Source: Bacteroidota bacterium
Lineage (GTDB): Bacteria; Bacteroidota; Bacteroidia; Chitinophagales; Chitinophagaceae
Assembly (NCBI GenBank): GCA_016712665.1
Contig: JADJQP010000002.1
Coordinates: 62,001-126,000, forward strand
Direction of reading: 5' to 3'
DNA length: 64,000 nucleotides
The notes beneath the pieces are model-generated. The model worked only from the letters and a program-made list of their open reading frames with translations. It did no database searches and was not told the origin of the DNA. Shown piece after piece: positions 8,899 through 18,894 of this stretch. Numbering within the stretch: the first letter of the stretch is position 1; each line of letters starts with the position of its first letter. A program made the translations under genes and the position numbers.

Positions 8899-11345
8899 AT
8901 GAATTATTTATTTTATTTAGTACCCCTATTTGGTGTCGTAGCCCTTTTATATACCTTTATTCAAAGTGCATGGGTTAGTAAACAGCCCGCAGGCAACGAT
9001 CGTATGAAAGAAATTGCCGGTTATATTGCTGACGGAGCCATGGCGTTTTTGAAGGCAGAATACAAAGTAATGGGTTATTTTGTGGTAATTGCGGCCTTGT
9101 TGTTAGGCGTGATGGGTTATAGCGATAAAAATAGTCATTGGACCATTGCCTTAGCCTTTATCTTCGGTGCTTTTTTTAGCGCATTAGCCGGATTTTTAGG
9201 TATGCGTATTGCTACTAAAAGTAATGTTCGTACTGCCGAAGCTGCTCGTACCAGTTTAAGTAAAGCCTTAAAAGTGTCTTTTACCGGTGGATCGGTAATG
9301 GGTATGGGTGTGGCCGGATTGGCTGTTTTAGGGTTAGGCAGTCTTTTTATTATTCTTAAAATGATGTTTGCGCCTGATGCTGCAGTTGATAGCGAAGAAA
9401 TGAAACGGGCTATTGAGGTCTTAACCGGATTTTCATTAGGAGCTGAAAGTATTGCCTTATTTGCCCGTGTTGGTGGCGGTATTTATACGAAAGCAGCAGA
9501 CGTTGGTGCGGACTTAGTAGGAAAAGTGGAAGCAGGGATTCCTGAAGATGATCCACGTAATCCGGCTACCATTGCCGATAATGTAGGTGATAATGTAGGT
9601 GATGTGGCCGGTATGGGAGCTGATTTATTTGGTTCGTATGTAGCAACCGTGTTGGCTACTATGGTATTAGGTCGTGAAACCACTTCTGCAGCAGGCGCCG
9701 ATATGTTTGGTGGCTTGGCTCCTATTTTACTACCAATGTTGATAGCTGGTGTAGGTATTATCCTTTCTATTATCGGTACCTTTTTTGTACGAATTTCGGA
9801 AAGCGCGGGTTTAAGCACTACGAAAGTTCAAAATGCGTTGAACATGGGTAATTATGGCTCTATCGTTTTAACCGCTATTGCTTGTTTCTTTTTAACCTCC
9901 TATATTCTTCCCGCAGAAATGACGTTGCGTGGATTTACATTTAGTAATACGCAGGTTTTTTATTCCATTTTGGTAGGCCTTGTAGTGGGTACTTTAATGA
10001 GTGTCATTACCGAGTATTACACTGCTATGGGCAAACGTCCGTAATGAGTATAGTGAAGCAAAGTGCTACCGGACATGCAACCAATATTATCGGTGGATTG
10101 GCCATGGGTATGGAAAGTACCTTTTTACCGATTCTGGTATTAGCTGGAGGTATTTTCGGATCTTATTATTTTGCGGGTCTGTATGGTGTGGCCATTGCCG
10201 CTGCGGGGATGATGGCTACTACTGCCATGCAATTAGCTATTGATGCCTTTGGCCCTATTGCAGATAATGCGGGTGGTATTGCTGAGATGAGTGAATTGCC
10301 CTCTGATGTACGTGAAAAAACCGATATTTTAGATGCAGTAGGAAATACCACAGCAGCTACCGGTAAAGGCTTTGCTATTGCTTCTGCAGCGTTGACTGCC
10401 TTAGCATTATTTGCGGCTTTTGTGGGTATTGCAGGTATCGATGGTATTGATATTTACAGAGCGGATGTGTTGGCAGGATTATTTGTAGGGGCCATGATTC
10501 CATTTATCTTTTCATCCTTGGCAATCCGTGCGGTAGGACAAGCTGCCATGGCAATGGTGGAAGAGGTTCGTCGACAGTTCAGAGAAATTCCGGGTATTAT
10601 GGAAGGAACCGGAAAACCTCAGTACGATAAATGTGTAGCGATTTCAACCGAAGCCTCCATTAAAAAAATGATGTTGCCGGGTGCCATCGCCATTATTTCC
10701 CCCTTAATTGTCGGGTTTTCATTAGGACCAGAAGTTTTGGGTGGATTTTTAGCAGGTGCTACCGTAAGTGGTGTGCTCATGGGAATGTTTCAAAACAATG
10801 CCGGCGGTGCTTGGGACAACGCAAAAAAATCGTTCGAAAAAGGTGTTGAAATCAACGGAGAAGTATACTACAAAAAATCAGAACCACACAAGGCTTCCGT
10901 AACCGGTGACACAGTAGGTGATCCATTTAAAGACACCTCAGGACCGTCAATGAATATCTTAATCAAATTAATGAGTATTGTAAGTTTGGTAATTGCCCCC
11001 ACCCTTTCTTCTTTACATGCCGATAGTATTCAGGAGCATCGTATCCAACGATTGGAAACCAGTATGGCAGCTTGCAAAAAAGCAGGTTGCACTGAGGAGC
11101 AATGTGCAAAAGTAATGAGTGGTTGTGAAGCAAGTGGCGAAAAATCATGTTGTTCAAAAGATAAGGCTGCTTCTTGCGATGGAGAAAGTGCCGAATGTAA
11201 GGAGAAATGTAAAGGTGCCTGCGATCGTGCCACCTGTGATATGCCTTGTTGCAATAAACCTGAAATTGTAGAGTCAGGTAAAGATTCAGTAATGGTGAGC
11301 AAACCTGAGGCTGAACAGAAGGCAGAAGCACCGGAAAGAAAATAA
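8899..11345 (+). CDS. hppA: membrane-bound ion-pumping pyrophosphatase with Cys-rich tail (one frameshift)
   Basis: Pumps H+ or Na+ across the membrane at the cost of pyrophosphate. It shows many membrane segments and the family signatures: the PPi/Mg site around DVGADLVGKVEAG, then DNVGDNVGDVAGMGAD, and a second acidic region near EINGEVYY. The residue in GNTTAATGKG that distinguishes subclasses is Ala, which in this family goes with K+-dependent enzymes. The frame breaks at 10042 (one G missing in CCGTAATG); fixed, the protein is 815 residues, longer than usual. The extra length is a C-terminal tail after the last membrane segment with 13 cysteines in about 70 residues (KKAGCTEEQC, EKSCCSKDK, DMPCCNK), followed by a charged Glu/Lys end. 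Whether it pumps H+ or Na+ cannot be decided here. Confidence 0.93.
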
Positions 11346-11363
11346 TAATTTATTAAAATTTGT

Positions 11364-11399
11364 AAGCGACAATTCATTTTTGAGTTGTCGCTTTTTTTT
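11364..11399 (+). terminator. rho-independent terminator after hppA
   Basis: AAGCGACAA pairs with TTGTCGCTT, extended inward by TCA/TGA across one wobble to a TTTT loop, and is followed by a run of eight T. It begins 18 bases after the hppA stop. Confidence 0.85.
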
Positions 11400-11657
11400 A
11401 AAAAATATATATATTTATTCTGAACAATGTACTCACGGCAATTCTACAAAAGCGGATTAGAGTTATTGTCCACAAAATACAACTACTCCACTTCCATCTT
11501 ACGGATTTACTAATCGCATATGGCGAAATATCTTTCATCAAGGCGAGGAATAGTGTTTAGCAAAATTCGATGAAAATTTATGACAAGAAAGGTGACGATT
11601 TAGATAAATGTATTAGTAAAAATTAATGAGTACCTTTACCGATAAGATGAATAAGTT
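11400..11657. other. gene-free stretch before the Delta-60 protein gene
   Basis: This AT-rich stretch holds no plausible reading frame. TACCTTTA at about 11631-11638, close to TAnnTTTG, may be the -7 box for the gene at 11658. I see no repeat or RNA gene here. Confidence 0.4.
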
Positions 11658-13169
11658 ATGGAATTAACCAGCGGATATTCTAAAATAATTATTGCATTTT
11701 GCCTTGCAACGCTATTTTTTCAAGAAGGATTTTCGCAAGCCGGCTCTCTCGATAGTAGCTTTGGATGGTCGGGCGTTGTGGAAACGCCCATATTTTATCG
11801 GTCCGTAGGAAGGGATGTTGCTATCCAGGCCGATGGCAAAATAGTTGTTGTTGGACATTCAACAACTAATTCTTCATCATATTTTGTCGTCGCTCGCTAT
11901 AATTCTAATGGCAGTTTAGATCCTACATGGGACGTGGATGGTGTAGTTACTACATCCGTAATACCTTGGGTTGCTTGTTCCGCGACAGGCGTAGCACTGC
12001 AATCTGATGGCAAAATAGTTGTAGTAGGAAATTCAGACAGCGGTTTTGCATTGGTTCGCTACCAAATCGATGGCTCAATAGATAGTAGCTTTGGCTTGGC
12101 GGGCATTGTAATTTCGCCAATAGCCTCAGCTGATGCAAAATCTGTTGCAATTCAATCCGATGGGAAAATTGTTGTAGCTGGTAGTATATATGATGGTTCA
12201 AATTTCGATTTTATGATCTCACGCTACCATTCCGATGGTTCAGTTGATAGCACGTTTGACTTGGATGGAATGGTAATAACTGCTATTGGAAAAGGTTTCG
12301 ATGGAGCACGATCGGTTGCCATTCAAGTCGATGGGAAAATTGTTGTAGCAGGACCAAGTTCTGTTGGAGCTTGTACAATCCTTCGTTATAATACCAATGG
12401 TGCATTGGATTCAACTTTTGACTATGATGGTATGGCTACAACTAGTATTGCGCTTGGATTTAGTGCAAATTCCATCGCGTTACAATCCGATGGAAAAATA
12501 GTAGCCGCAGGAAATTCATATAATGGTCAATACGCTGTTTATGCATTGGCTCGTTTTATTAACAATGGAGCATTAGATAATACTTTCGATACTGACGGCG
12601 TGGTCACCACGGAAATTGGCCCTTATAGTACGCCCTCTTCAGTTGCCATTCATGCAGATGGCAAAATAGTTGTGGCTGGATCGATATCTTATGCGGGTAG
12701 CTATGCCGATTTTGTTATTACACGTTATCTTATCAATGGTACTTTAGATAGTACCTTTGACAGCGATGGAATTACTACAACTTACATTATGGGGTCTCCA
12801 ACAAACATTGCCTATGCTGTAGCCATTCAAAAGGACGGAAATATTGTGGTAGCCGGATCAGCAGATCACGCATCCCTTCATCCAATCGCAGTTGTGAGAT
12901 ATATTGGTGTAACATCGAAAATCATTGATTCAACAACTCAAAACAACTCAATAAGCATCTACCCTAATCCCGCCAACAACGAAATTCAATTATCGAATAT
13001 TGACGACCTCAAAACAATAAAAATATACGCAGTAGATGGACGCGTGGTCATGCAGATAAATCAACCAACAAGCAATACCATATCAATTGAACAATTAGCA
13101 AGAGGGCATTATCTTATTTCATTTGAAACTAGCAATAGTGTTAAAAATGCGCGTTTTGTGAAGCAGTAA
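11658..13169 (+). CDS. secreted Delta-60 repeat protein with T9SS sorting tail
   Basis: A 503-residue exported protein with a signal peptide ending near GFSQAG and about seven repeats of the Delta-60 type, each with the pattern 'IQxDGKIVVxG...RYNxxGxLDxTFDxDG'. Such repeats form a beta-propeller-like surface. The last 75 residues are a type IX secretion sorting domain, starting ISIYPNPANNEIQL and ending RFVKQ, which sends the protein through the outer membrane to the surface or medium. Binding partner and function are unknown. It follows the hppA terminator and probably has its own promoter. Confidence 0.85.
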   Translation: MELTSGYSKIIIAFCLATLFFQEGFSQAGSLDSSFGWSGVVETPIFYRSVGRDVAIQADGKIVVVGHSTTNSSSYFVVARYNSNGSLDPTWDVDGVVTTSVIPWVACSATGVALQSDGKIVVVGNSDSGFALVRYQIDGSIDSSFGLAGIVISPIASADAKSVAIQSDGKIVVAGSIYDGSNFDFMISRYHSDGSVDSTFDLDGMVITAIGKGFDGARSVAIQVDGKIVVAGPSSVGACTILRYNTNGALDSTFDYDGMATTSIALGFSANSIALQSDGKIVAAGNSYNGQYAVYALARFINNGALDNTFDTDGVVTTEIGPYSTPSSVAIHADGKIVVAGSISYAGSYADFVITRYLINGTLDSTFDSDGITTTYIMGSPTNIAYAVAIQKDGNIVVAGSADHASLHPIAVVRYIGVTSKIIDSTTQNNSISIYPNPANNEIQLSNIDDLKTIKIYAVDGRVVMQINQPTSNTISIEQLARGHYLISFETSNSVKNARFVKQ

Positions 13170-13217
13170 CATTTGCAGGATTCCCATGAAATGTTATTCC
13201 ATTTTTGGTTATTTGTC

Positions 13218-13730
13218 TTACTTCACCACCCTTTTCATAATAATCACGGGCTTGGCGTCTCCAATCAATTCGAGCGTATTTTCATTAATATTATATCGCT
13301 TTATCGAATTTAAATAGTCCACAAAAAGCTTTTCTCCCATTGCATTGCACGACATTCTTGTCATGATATAAGGTTGTGTAAACGACAGTTCATTGCCATT
13401 TAATACAAAGCCTCCGCTAATATTATTGCATCCTCCTTTGCCTGAAAACTTTTTAGTCTTGGTATCAAAATGGAGCATGGGGACTTCCATTGGAAACAAA
13501 ATAGTTTTACTGGTATTGACCATGGTAAAATTATCAAACTCCCAACTACCTTGTATGGACAAGGCATTGGTAGCTCCTTTGTCTGTAGGCGAGTCCTTGG
13601 CTGCGGGCGCATTTGCCGTGGCGTTATGACTACCGGTATTTGCACTCTTCTTTTTGGGTACGCTACATTGAAAACAGCAAATACCGAATATAAAAAGATA
13701 AAGGGAAAATTGAAAAGAATTCTTGAACAT
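13218..13730 (-). CDS. META domain lipoprotein
   Basis: A 170-residue lipoprotein. The N-terminal hydrophobic segment ends in a lipobox-like cluster (GICCFQCS) and is followed by a low-complexity Ala/Lys/Asn linker to about residue 58. The C-terminal half is a META (HslJ-like) domain: IQGSWEFDNF, GKGGCNNISGGFVL and the conserved late MSCNAMGEKLFVDYL. HslJ-type proteins are linked to outer-membrane and stress functions, but the exact activity is not known. It converges with the Delta-60 gene. A poor 7-bp inverted repeat (AACATTT/AAATGTT) between the two stops could be a shared weak terminator. Confidence 0.8.
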   Translation of the reverse strand: MFKNSFQFSLYLFIFGICCFQCSVPKKKSANTGSHNATANAPAAKDSPTDKGATNALSIQGSWEFDNFTMVNTSKTILFPMEVPMLHFDTKTKKFSGKGGCNNISGGFVLNGNELSFTQPYIMTRMSCNAMGEKLFVDYLNSIKRYNINENTLELIGDAKPVIIMKRVVK

Positions 13731-13763
13731 TTTACGAAGTTAATTTTTTTTTTAGAAAGTAAA

Positions 13764-15026
13764 TTAGCTAACTTTTAAATAGGTTAAGTTTTGCTGAAGG
13801 CCTATATACTTTTTCTGTTGTTTGTTGGTATATCCATTGAGGACTCTTTTCAGACGCGGGTAGGTAACCTCTGTACAAAGGTTGTATTCATTGTTGGTGC
13901 AAAGGATACTACTTTGCGTAAAATTATTATCTTGATTCCACTCCATAACTGCCTGACCGGTAGATCCGCTTCCTGCAAAAAAATCCAACACAATAGAGTT
14001 GTCTTTAGCAGCCAAAGCAAGTATATACTTAATAAGTGCTACCGGCTTTACATTATTGAATTCCAAATCAAATTGCTTAATTTCTAAACTCCCATTTACA
14101 GAAGGAATATCAATAAAGTTTCCGGCATTTTGTAGCTCATTGGCTTGTTCGAGTTGCAGTATTTTATATTGATTTGTTTTTATATTCTTGCTCGCTTTTA
14201 ATTCGCCATTCTTGAGTCGTTTGGTAGTTGTTTCGTAGCCATTTTCCCAAAAACCTTTTTCCCCCTGAGCATTTTGCGGAATGATTTCAATGGGAAAAGC
14301 TTTGCTTTTTTTCAAAGACAATTCATCCGTTTCTTCGTTATAATAAAACGGAAAATGCTGTTTAGGTCTATATCTTTGTTGCCACTGCCCTCCTGATTTT
14401 CTAAAATCGCGCCATTTTAAATTCCCTGAATTTGGATTATGAATTTTATTCAATCGCGCAACTTTTTTGTTTTTCGCGTAAATCAAAATGAACTCTGTTT
14501 GCGAAATGATTGAACCATCTTTTACTTGCCCACCGGTACTTCGCTTTTTCCAAATCAAATAGTGAACAAAATTTTCCTCTGAAAAAATTTCATCACATAA
14601 TAATTTCAACTGTGCCAATTCATTTTCATCAATAGAAATAAAAATAAAGGCATCTGTACTCATTAATTTCTTTGCCAGAAAAAGGCGATGGTACATAAAA
14701 TTTATCCAGGACGAATGTTTGTATTTATGATGTTTTTCCGTTCGCTTATCATTATAGAAAAACCCCTCTTGATCTTGCTTGAAACCGGTATTGTAGGGTG
14801 GATCGATATAAATGAGTTGGATTTTTTCGGCATACTCTTTTTGCAAATATTGTAAGGACAAATAATTTTCTCCTTAGATCAAGATATGAGAGGTTGCTTT
14901 CTTTCGATGAATTATATTTTTTTCTTTTTGATTCTCTATATAATACAATTCATTCTGTATGGGCTCAAATTCCCAATTCAGTCCCAATCGGCATTTCGAT
15001 TTTTTTGCTTTACCGTTTTGCTTCAT
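13764..15026 (-). pseudogene. orphan site-specific DNA methyltransferase (beta class, DPPY) with in-frame TAA
   Basis: Transfers a methyl group from S-adenosylmethionine to an adenine N6 (or cytosine N4) in DNA. The catalytic motif IDPPYNTGF comes first and the cofactor motif VLDFFAGSGSTGQA near the C-terminus, the beta-class order seen in type III Mod proteins. The frame starts with an ATG that overlaps the upstream GT9 stop by four bases (ATGA), but a TAA at 14874-14876 stops it after 50 codons; the frame stays open on both sides, so this is a substitution, not an indel. Across the stop the sequence reads HILI-stop-GENYLSLQYL, where the family has a Lys or similar residue. Either a nonsense mutation, a sequencing substitution, or reinitiation at a TTG (14861). 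No restriction subunit is adjacent. Confidence 0.75.
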
Positions 15027-16063
15027 GACTCTGTACGTATTTCAGAAATGATGTGACCCGCTTGTCGAATAATAAGATCTGTTGGTATTTGGTTCATACA
15101 ATTAAAATGACCTTTGGGGCATTTTTTGTACCCTATTTTACTGCAAGGTCTGCATGACACCTTTTTATTTTCTACAATATGAAGTTGAGGCGCCAAGGTA
15201 GATTTTAAATTATTATAGCCATAATAGGGATACATACCCAGTTCAGGTACCGTATTTCCCCAGATACTAATGATATGCTTTTTGAAGGCGGCCGCAATAT
15301 GCATCAATCCGGTATCATGCGAAATTACGAATCGCGATTTCTTAATAATATGCACACTTTCATTGAGCGAAAATTTTCCACAAGCGTTGTAAATTTTTAC
15401 TGGATCTATTAAACGTATTTTCTCCGCATTTTCAGCATCTTCTTTGCCGCCCATCAATACTATAGGGAACTCAATTCTCTGACAAACTTCCTTCCATTTT
15501 TCAACGGGCATTTTCTTGGTTTCGTGCGCACCACCAATACTGCATGCTACAAAACCAAGTACATGACTGAAGGGCAAATCATCTTTTTCTATTTGGTCAC
15601 TTTCTGCAATAAAATAATCTAAGCCTTGTCCATCATTCTTTACACCAAGTTTCTTTACCGCATCAAAATATCTGTCCACAATACTCTTATCCGGCATCAG
15701 ATTCCATTTCAAATTGGTAAAAAACCATTTACGCATATTTAACTTTGAAAAGGTATAGCAATTTACCTGCGAGTTAAACGCTTGTCTCAAAATGGATTTC
15801 ACATATAAAGAGCGAAGATTATGATGCAAATCCACCACATGATCAAATTTCTCTTTCAATAATTGAATCAAAACCGGTTGTACCTCATCTACTATGGTAT
15901 GAATTTTTGAAATGTGGGGATTGTGCGCCACTACATCTACAAATTTCTCCTTAACCAAAAAATGGATCTCTGCTTGGGGCAATTGTTTCTTGATGCAGCG
16001 TACAATGGCACTAGTAAGTACAATATCTCCAATAGATGAAAACCGGATTACAAGTATCTTCAT
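15023..16063 (-). CDS. glycosyltransferase family 9 (heptosyltransferase-like)
   Basis: A 346-residue GT-B fold enzyme of the ADP-heptose:LPS heptosyltransferase family, acting on the cytoplasmic side in lipopolysaccharide core or related glycan assembly. The N-terminus MKILVIRFSSIGDIVLTSA and the donor-binding HDTGLMHIAAAFKKHIISIWG are typical. A late Cys-rich stretch (CRPCSKIGYKKCPKGHFNCM) occurs in many Bacteroidota members. The start is the ATG at 16063; a TTG two codons upstream is less likely. It overlaps the methyltransferase start by four bases, suggesting translational coupling. No other LPS core genes are adjacent, although lpxK lies about 26 kb away. Confidence 0.88.
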   Translation of the reverse strand: MKILVIRFSSIGDIVLTSAIVRCIKKQLPQAEIHFLVKEKFVDVVAHNPHISKIHTIVDEVQPVLIQLLKEKFDHVVDLHHNLRSLYVKSILRQAFNSQVNCYTFSKLNMRKWFFTNLKWNLMPDKSIVDRYFDAVKKLGVKNDGQGLDYFIAESDQIEKDDLPFSHVLGFVACSIGGAHETKKMPVEKWKEVCQRIEFPIVLMGGKEDAENAEKIRLIDPVKIYNACGKFSLNESVHIIKKSRFVISHDTGLMHIAAAFKKHIISIWGNTVPELGMYPYYGYNNLKSTLAPQLHIVENKKVSCRPCSKIGYKKCPKGHFNCMNQIPTDLIIRQAGHIISEIRTES

Positions 16064-16101
16064 AGACAAAATTAGAATCCCATAAATGTACTTAAAAGGA
16101 A

Positions 16102-17466
16102 TTAATAATTCACTTTCACCGAAAAGGATTTATTACTTTGTCCTAATGGTAATTTGGCATTATCACTTAATTTCAGCAGTAGCCCCCTCTTCACATCTGA
16201 TGAAGGAAGCGCATCCATTACTTCTGCCAATAATGATTTACCATTTTGTGTGTTGATGACTTTAATAACCTCTCCTTTTAAAGCCAAATTGGTTACCACA
16301 TAAAATTTCCCAAATGAAGCACCTGAAAAGAAATACGCTGCAGTACCGGAAGCGGTTCGGGTTAGGGACAAGGGTTGTATTTCATTTCGTATCGTATTGT
16401 CAGGTACTACAGGGGCAACAGCTTTCGGTTTGGCTTCTGCCAGCACTTTGGGCTTCAAATCGGCTGCAGGTTTTGGTTTCACTTCGGCAATAACCTTCGG
16501 TTTCGAATCTACGGAAGCGGTTGGTTTCATTTCTGAAATTTTCGGTATTGCCTCCGGAGTCGGTTTTGATTTTACTTCTGTCGCCTTAAGCTCTTTGAAT
16601 TGAGATTCGATAGTTGATTTCGGTGCAAGCTTTTGTTTTGAGGTTGCAAGGGCAGGATTTGCGGGCTGAACCGAAGCAGCAATGGATTTAGAAGGTGCCT
16701 GTATGGGCTTTGAGTCATTCGGATGTAAGCCCTGTTCAGACTTTGGAGCAATAACATCCGATTTTGTTACGCTGAAATTTTGCTGCTTCGGTCCTTTAGA
16801 AGGGCTATTGGCATCAGCATTCCTCGAAACAGGTACCTTTGTGTTCTTAGTATAGTTGATATTATCGGCCTTATTCAAATTGGGTTTGACCTCTGGTTTT
16901 TTGGATTCTTTTGAAGCCATTAAGTTATTAGTAAGGGGTTGGGCATTGGTTTTGTTGAGGCTATTTACATTCTCCTTATTCATTTGTAAAACGGTCCCTT
17001 TCTGATGTTGAGTTACGGGTTCGGCGTTTGCCGCTTGTTGCCGTTGCTTTCTTCGGATGGCGCTATAATCTTTTGCAGGTGTGTAGCCTTTACCGTTTAC
17101 CAGTTCATTCCAAACTTGTGAAAACGATTTTTTCTTCTTTTCGGTGCTCTTTGTTTCTTCATCCACCTTTTGCGTAGGTATTTCATTTGGATTTTCTGAA
17201 TAGTCAGTAAGGGTATTGTCTCGATCCTTTTTTACCCTTCTGACGTTGCGATTTGGGTCGTTTTTAACCAGCACCGGATCTGAAGATCTTTGCACCTGTT
17301 TTTTATCTTTTTTTGGTTTGAAAACACCTTTTACTTTTGACCAAAAATCCTCTTTTTCATTCAACGATTGCTGATACGTACTGACATTTGCTTCGTTATT
17401 CGAACGCTGTGAAAAGCCACTGAAAGCAAAAAATAAGAATAAAAAAACAAGGTATGACTGTTTCAT
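16102..17466 (-). CDS. secreted Lys/Pro-rich protein with C-terminal double-psi-barrel-like domain
   Basis: A 454-residue exported protein: signal peptide MKQSYLVFLFLFFAFSGFSQ, a long basic low-complexity middle rich in Lys, Pro, Asn and Ala, including degenerate repeats such as KPKVIAEVKPKPAADLKP, and a C-terminal ~80-residue domain (AAYFFSGASFGKFYVVTNLA ... LLAEVMDALPSSD ... LGQSNKSFSVKVNY). That last domain resembles the RlpA-like double-psi beta barrel found at the end of LysM-type cell-wall proteins in Bacteroidota, so a cell-wall or periplasmic role is likely; this is inference. No LysM repeats are visible. The ATG at 17466 is chosen because it begins the signal peptide. Confidence 0.72.
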   Translation of the reverse strand: MKQSYLVFLFLFFAFSGFSQRSNNEANVSTYQQSLNEKEDFWSKVKGVFKPKKDKKQVQRSSDPVLVKNDPNRNVRRVKKDRDNTLTDYSENPNEIPTQKVDEETKSTEKKKKSFSQVWNELVNGKGYTPAKDYSAIRRKQRQQAANAEPVTQHQKGTVLQMNKENVNSLNKTNAQPLTNNLMASKESKKPEVKPNLNKADNINYTKNTKVPVSRNADANSPSKGPKQQNFSVTKSDVIAPKSEQGLHPNDSKPIQAPSKSIAASVQPANPALATSKQKLAPKSTIESQFKELKATEVKSKPTPEAIPKISEMKPTASVDSKPKVIAEVKPKPAADLKPKVLAEAKPKAVAPVVPDNTIRNEIQPLSLTRTASGTAAYFFSGASFGKFYVVTNLALKGEVIKVINTQNGKSLLAEVMDALPSSDVKRGLLLKLSDNAKLPLGQSNKSFSVKVNY

Positions 17467-17505
17467 AAATAAGTAGTGGAACAAAATTGGCCTAATTTCT
17501 TACCA

Positions 17506-18858
17506 TTACAAAATATTTTTTCTTAATATTCTGTAATTAGCCGGATAGTAGTTATTGAACCGATTCCCCATATTTTTGAGCCAGCCAAGGGCGACACCTT
17601 CATAAGTAACTAAATACCAACCTTTTGCGGAAAGCACAACATGAAAAGGCTCCTTTTGTAAAAATAAAATGGCATTGGCAAGGTCTAATTCTACTTTATG
17701 AAGATCGTACCAATTTTTATGATAAAGAGCCAATTCATGAGATGGAATCAAATCGTCGGATAATTTTTTGCCAATAAGTATTCCCTTTCTTACCAATTTG
17801 ATACGCGGTGTCAAATAGTCCAAAATTTCTTTATGTTGGAGTTGAATCGCAATCAAATTTTCATTTTTCGAAAAAATATGCATCCCTTCCTGATTAAAAT
17901 ATTTCGAAACATCTACCGATGGTTTTGCATTCATTTTTTTAGATGGAAACTGTGGTCTTTCGCAACCATCCTTTTTTTTAAAGAGTGCTAAAAAAAATCC
18001 TTCCCCTTTGATTAAATGAGGAAAAAAACGATACCCATAGGCACCTCGATTTTCACTTTGGGTTTCTACAATACCCATTTTAGGATCTAATTTTATTCGG
18101 CACGACTCCACATCAAATGATGTCATGATATAATCGCAGATATCTTCATTTTCGTCTTTGCTCAAACTGCAGGTCATATATACAATAAAGCCATTCTGCG
18201 CAACAGCCTCATACACATCCTGTAATATTCGCTTTTGTCGCTGCGCACAAAGATTTACCAAGTCGGTATTCCATGCGTTACAATACTCCGGCATCTTTCT
18301 GAACAAACCCGAGCCTGAGCACGGTGCATCCACCAGTACCAAATCAAAAAAGCCTTGCAATTTAGCAAAGTGCGCAACGTCGCTGTTGCTGATCCAGATC
18401 GAATCGTATCCCCATTTCAAGACATTTTCACTCAGGATATTTACACGCGAACCAATTACTTCATTGCTCACTAACAGTGAATCTTCGCTCATTAGAGAGG
18501 CAATATGGGTACTTTTACCTCCCGGTGCTGCACATAAATCGAGGGCATAGATTGTTTGCGAAAAATCGAGATATTGGCTAAGCGCATATTCAATAAACAT
18601 TGAAGAAGCTTCCTGCACATAATACGTTCCGGCATGAAAAAGCGGATCAAACGTAAACCGAGGTCGTTCTTGTAAATACCTTCCCGAGTGGCACCATGGA
18701 ATGTTCTCTTCCAGCTCAAATTGAGGATTTCGTTTTTTAGGATTCATTCTGACCGAAACTACAGGCCCCTTTGTATGAGCTATTTCCAGCTCTTCCCAAT
18801 ATTTCCGGAGAGATTCAGGTAAAGTATTCTTTAAGGGTATCGGCAGCTTACTTTCCAA
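17506..18858 (-). CDS. RNA m5C methyltransferase (RsmB/RsmF, NOL1/NOP2/Sun family)
   Basis: Methylates cytosine C5 in RNA, most likely 16S rRNA, using S-adenosylmethionine. The SAM site is LDLCAAPGGKSTHIA (about residues 106-120), followed by the two catalytic cysteines in DAPCSGSGLFRK and MTCSLSKDENE, and a C-terminal PUA-like region as in RsmF. The 450-residue length fits RsmF. The start appears to be a TTG (MESKLPIPL), as no in-frame ATG lies upstream before the divergent promoter of aroK. A short basic insertion near residue 310 (SKKMNAKP) is unremarkable. Confidence 0.88.
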   Translation of the reverse strand: MESKLPIPLKNTLPESLRKYWEELEIAHTKGPVVSVRMNPKKRNPQFELEENIPWCHSGRYLQERPRFTFDPLFHAGTYYVQEASSMFIEYALSQYLDFSQTIYALDLCAAPGGKSTHIASLMSEDSLLVSNEVIGSRVNILSENVLKWGYDSIWISNSDVAHFAKLQGFFDLVLVDAPCSGSGLFRKMPEYCNAWNTDLVNLCAQRQKRILQDVYEAVAQNGFIVYMTCSLSKDENEDICDYIMTSFDVESCRIKLDPKMGIVETQSENRGAYGYRFFPHLIKGEGFFLALFKKKDGCERPQFPSKKMNAKPSVDVSKYFNQEGMHIFSKNENLIAIQLQHKEILDYLTPRIKLVRKGILIGKKLSDDLIPSHELALYHKNWYDLHKVELDLANAILFLQKEPFHVVLSAKGWYLVTYEGVALGWLKNMGNRFNNYYPANYRILRKNIL

Positions 18859-18863
18859 AAGTA

Positions 18864-18871
18864 TATATTTG
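18864..18871 (+). promoter_or_regulatory. Bacteroidota -7 promoter element (TATATTTG)
   Basis: TATATTTG matches TAnnTTTG, 23 bases before the aroK ATG, in the 36-base gap to the divergent methyltransferase gene. Confidence 0.5.
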
Positions 18872-18894
18872 CTTAAAAAAAATCCTTTACAAAG

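Noticed and set aside
10963..11377. Minus-strand frames over the hppA tail
   Set aside because: They are shadows of the Cys-rich tail. The plus-strand frame continues the HppA sequence directly from the last helix.
14874..14876. Translational recoding (selenocysteine or pyrrolysine) at the in-frame stops of the methylase and AbiH
   Set aside because: The stops are TAA and TAG, not TGA; there is no pyrrolysine machinery or downstream structure seen, and the genes are unrelated.
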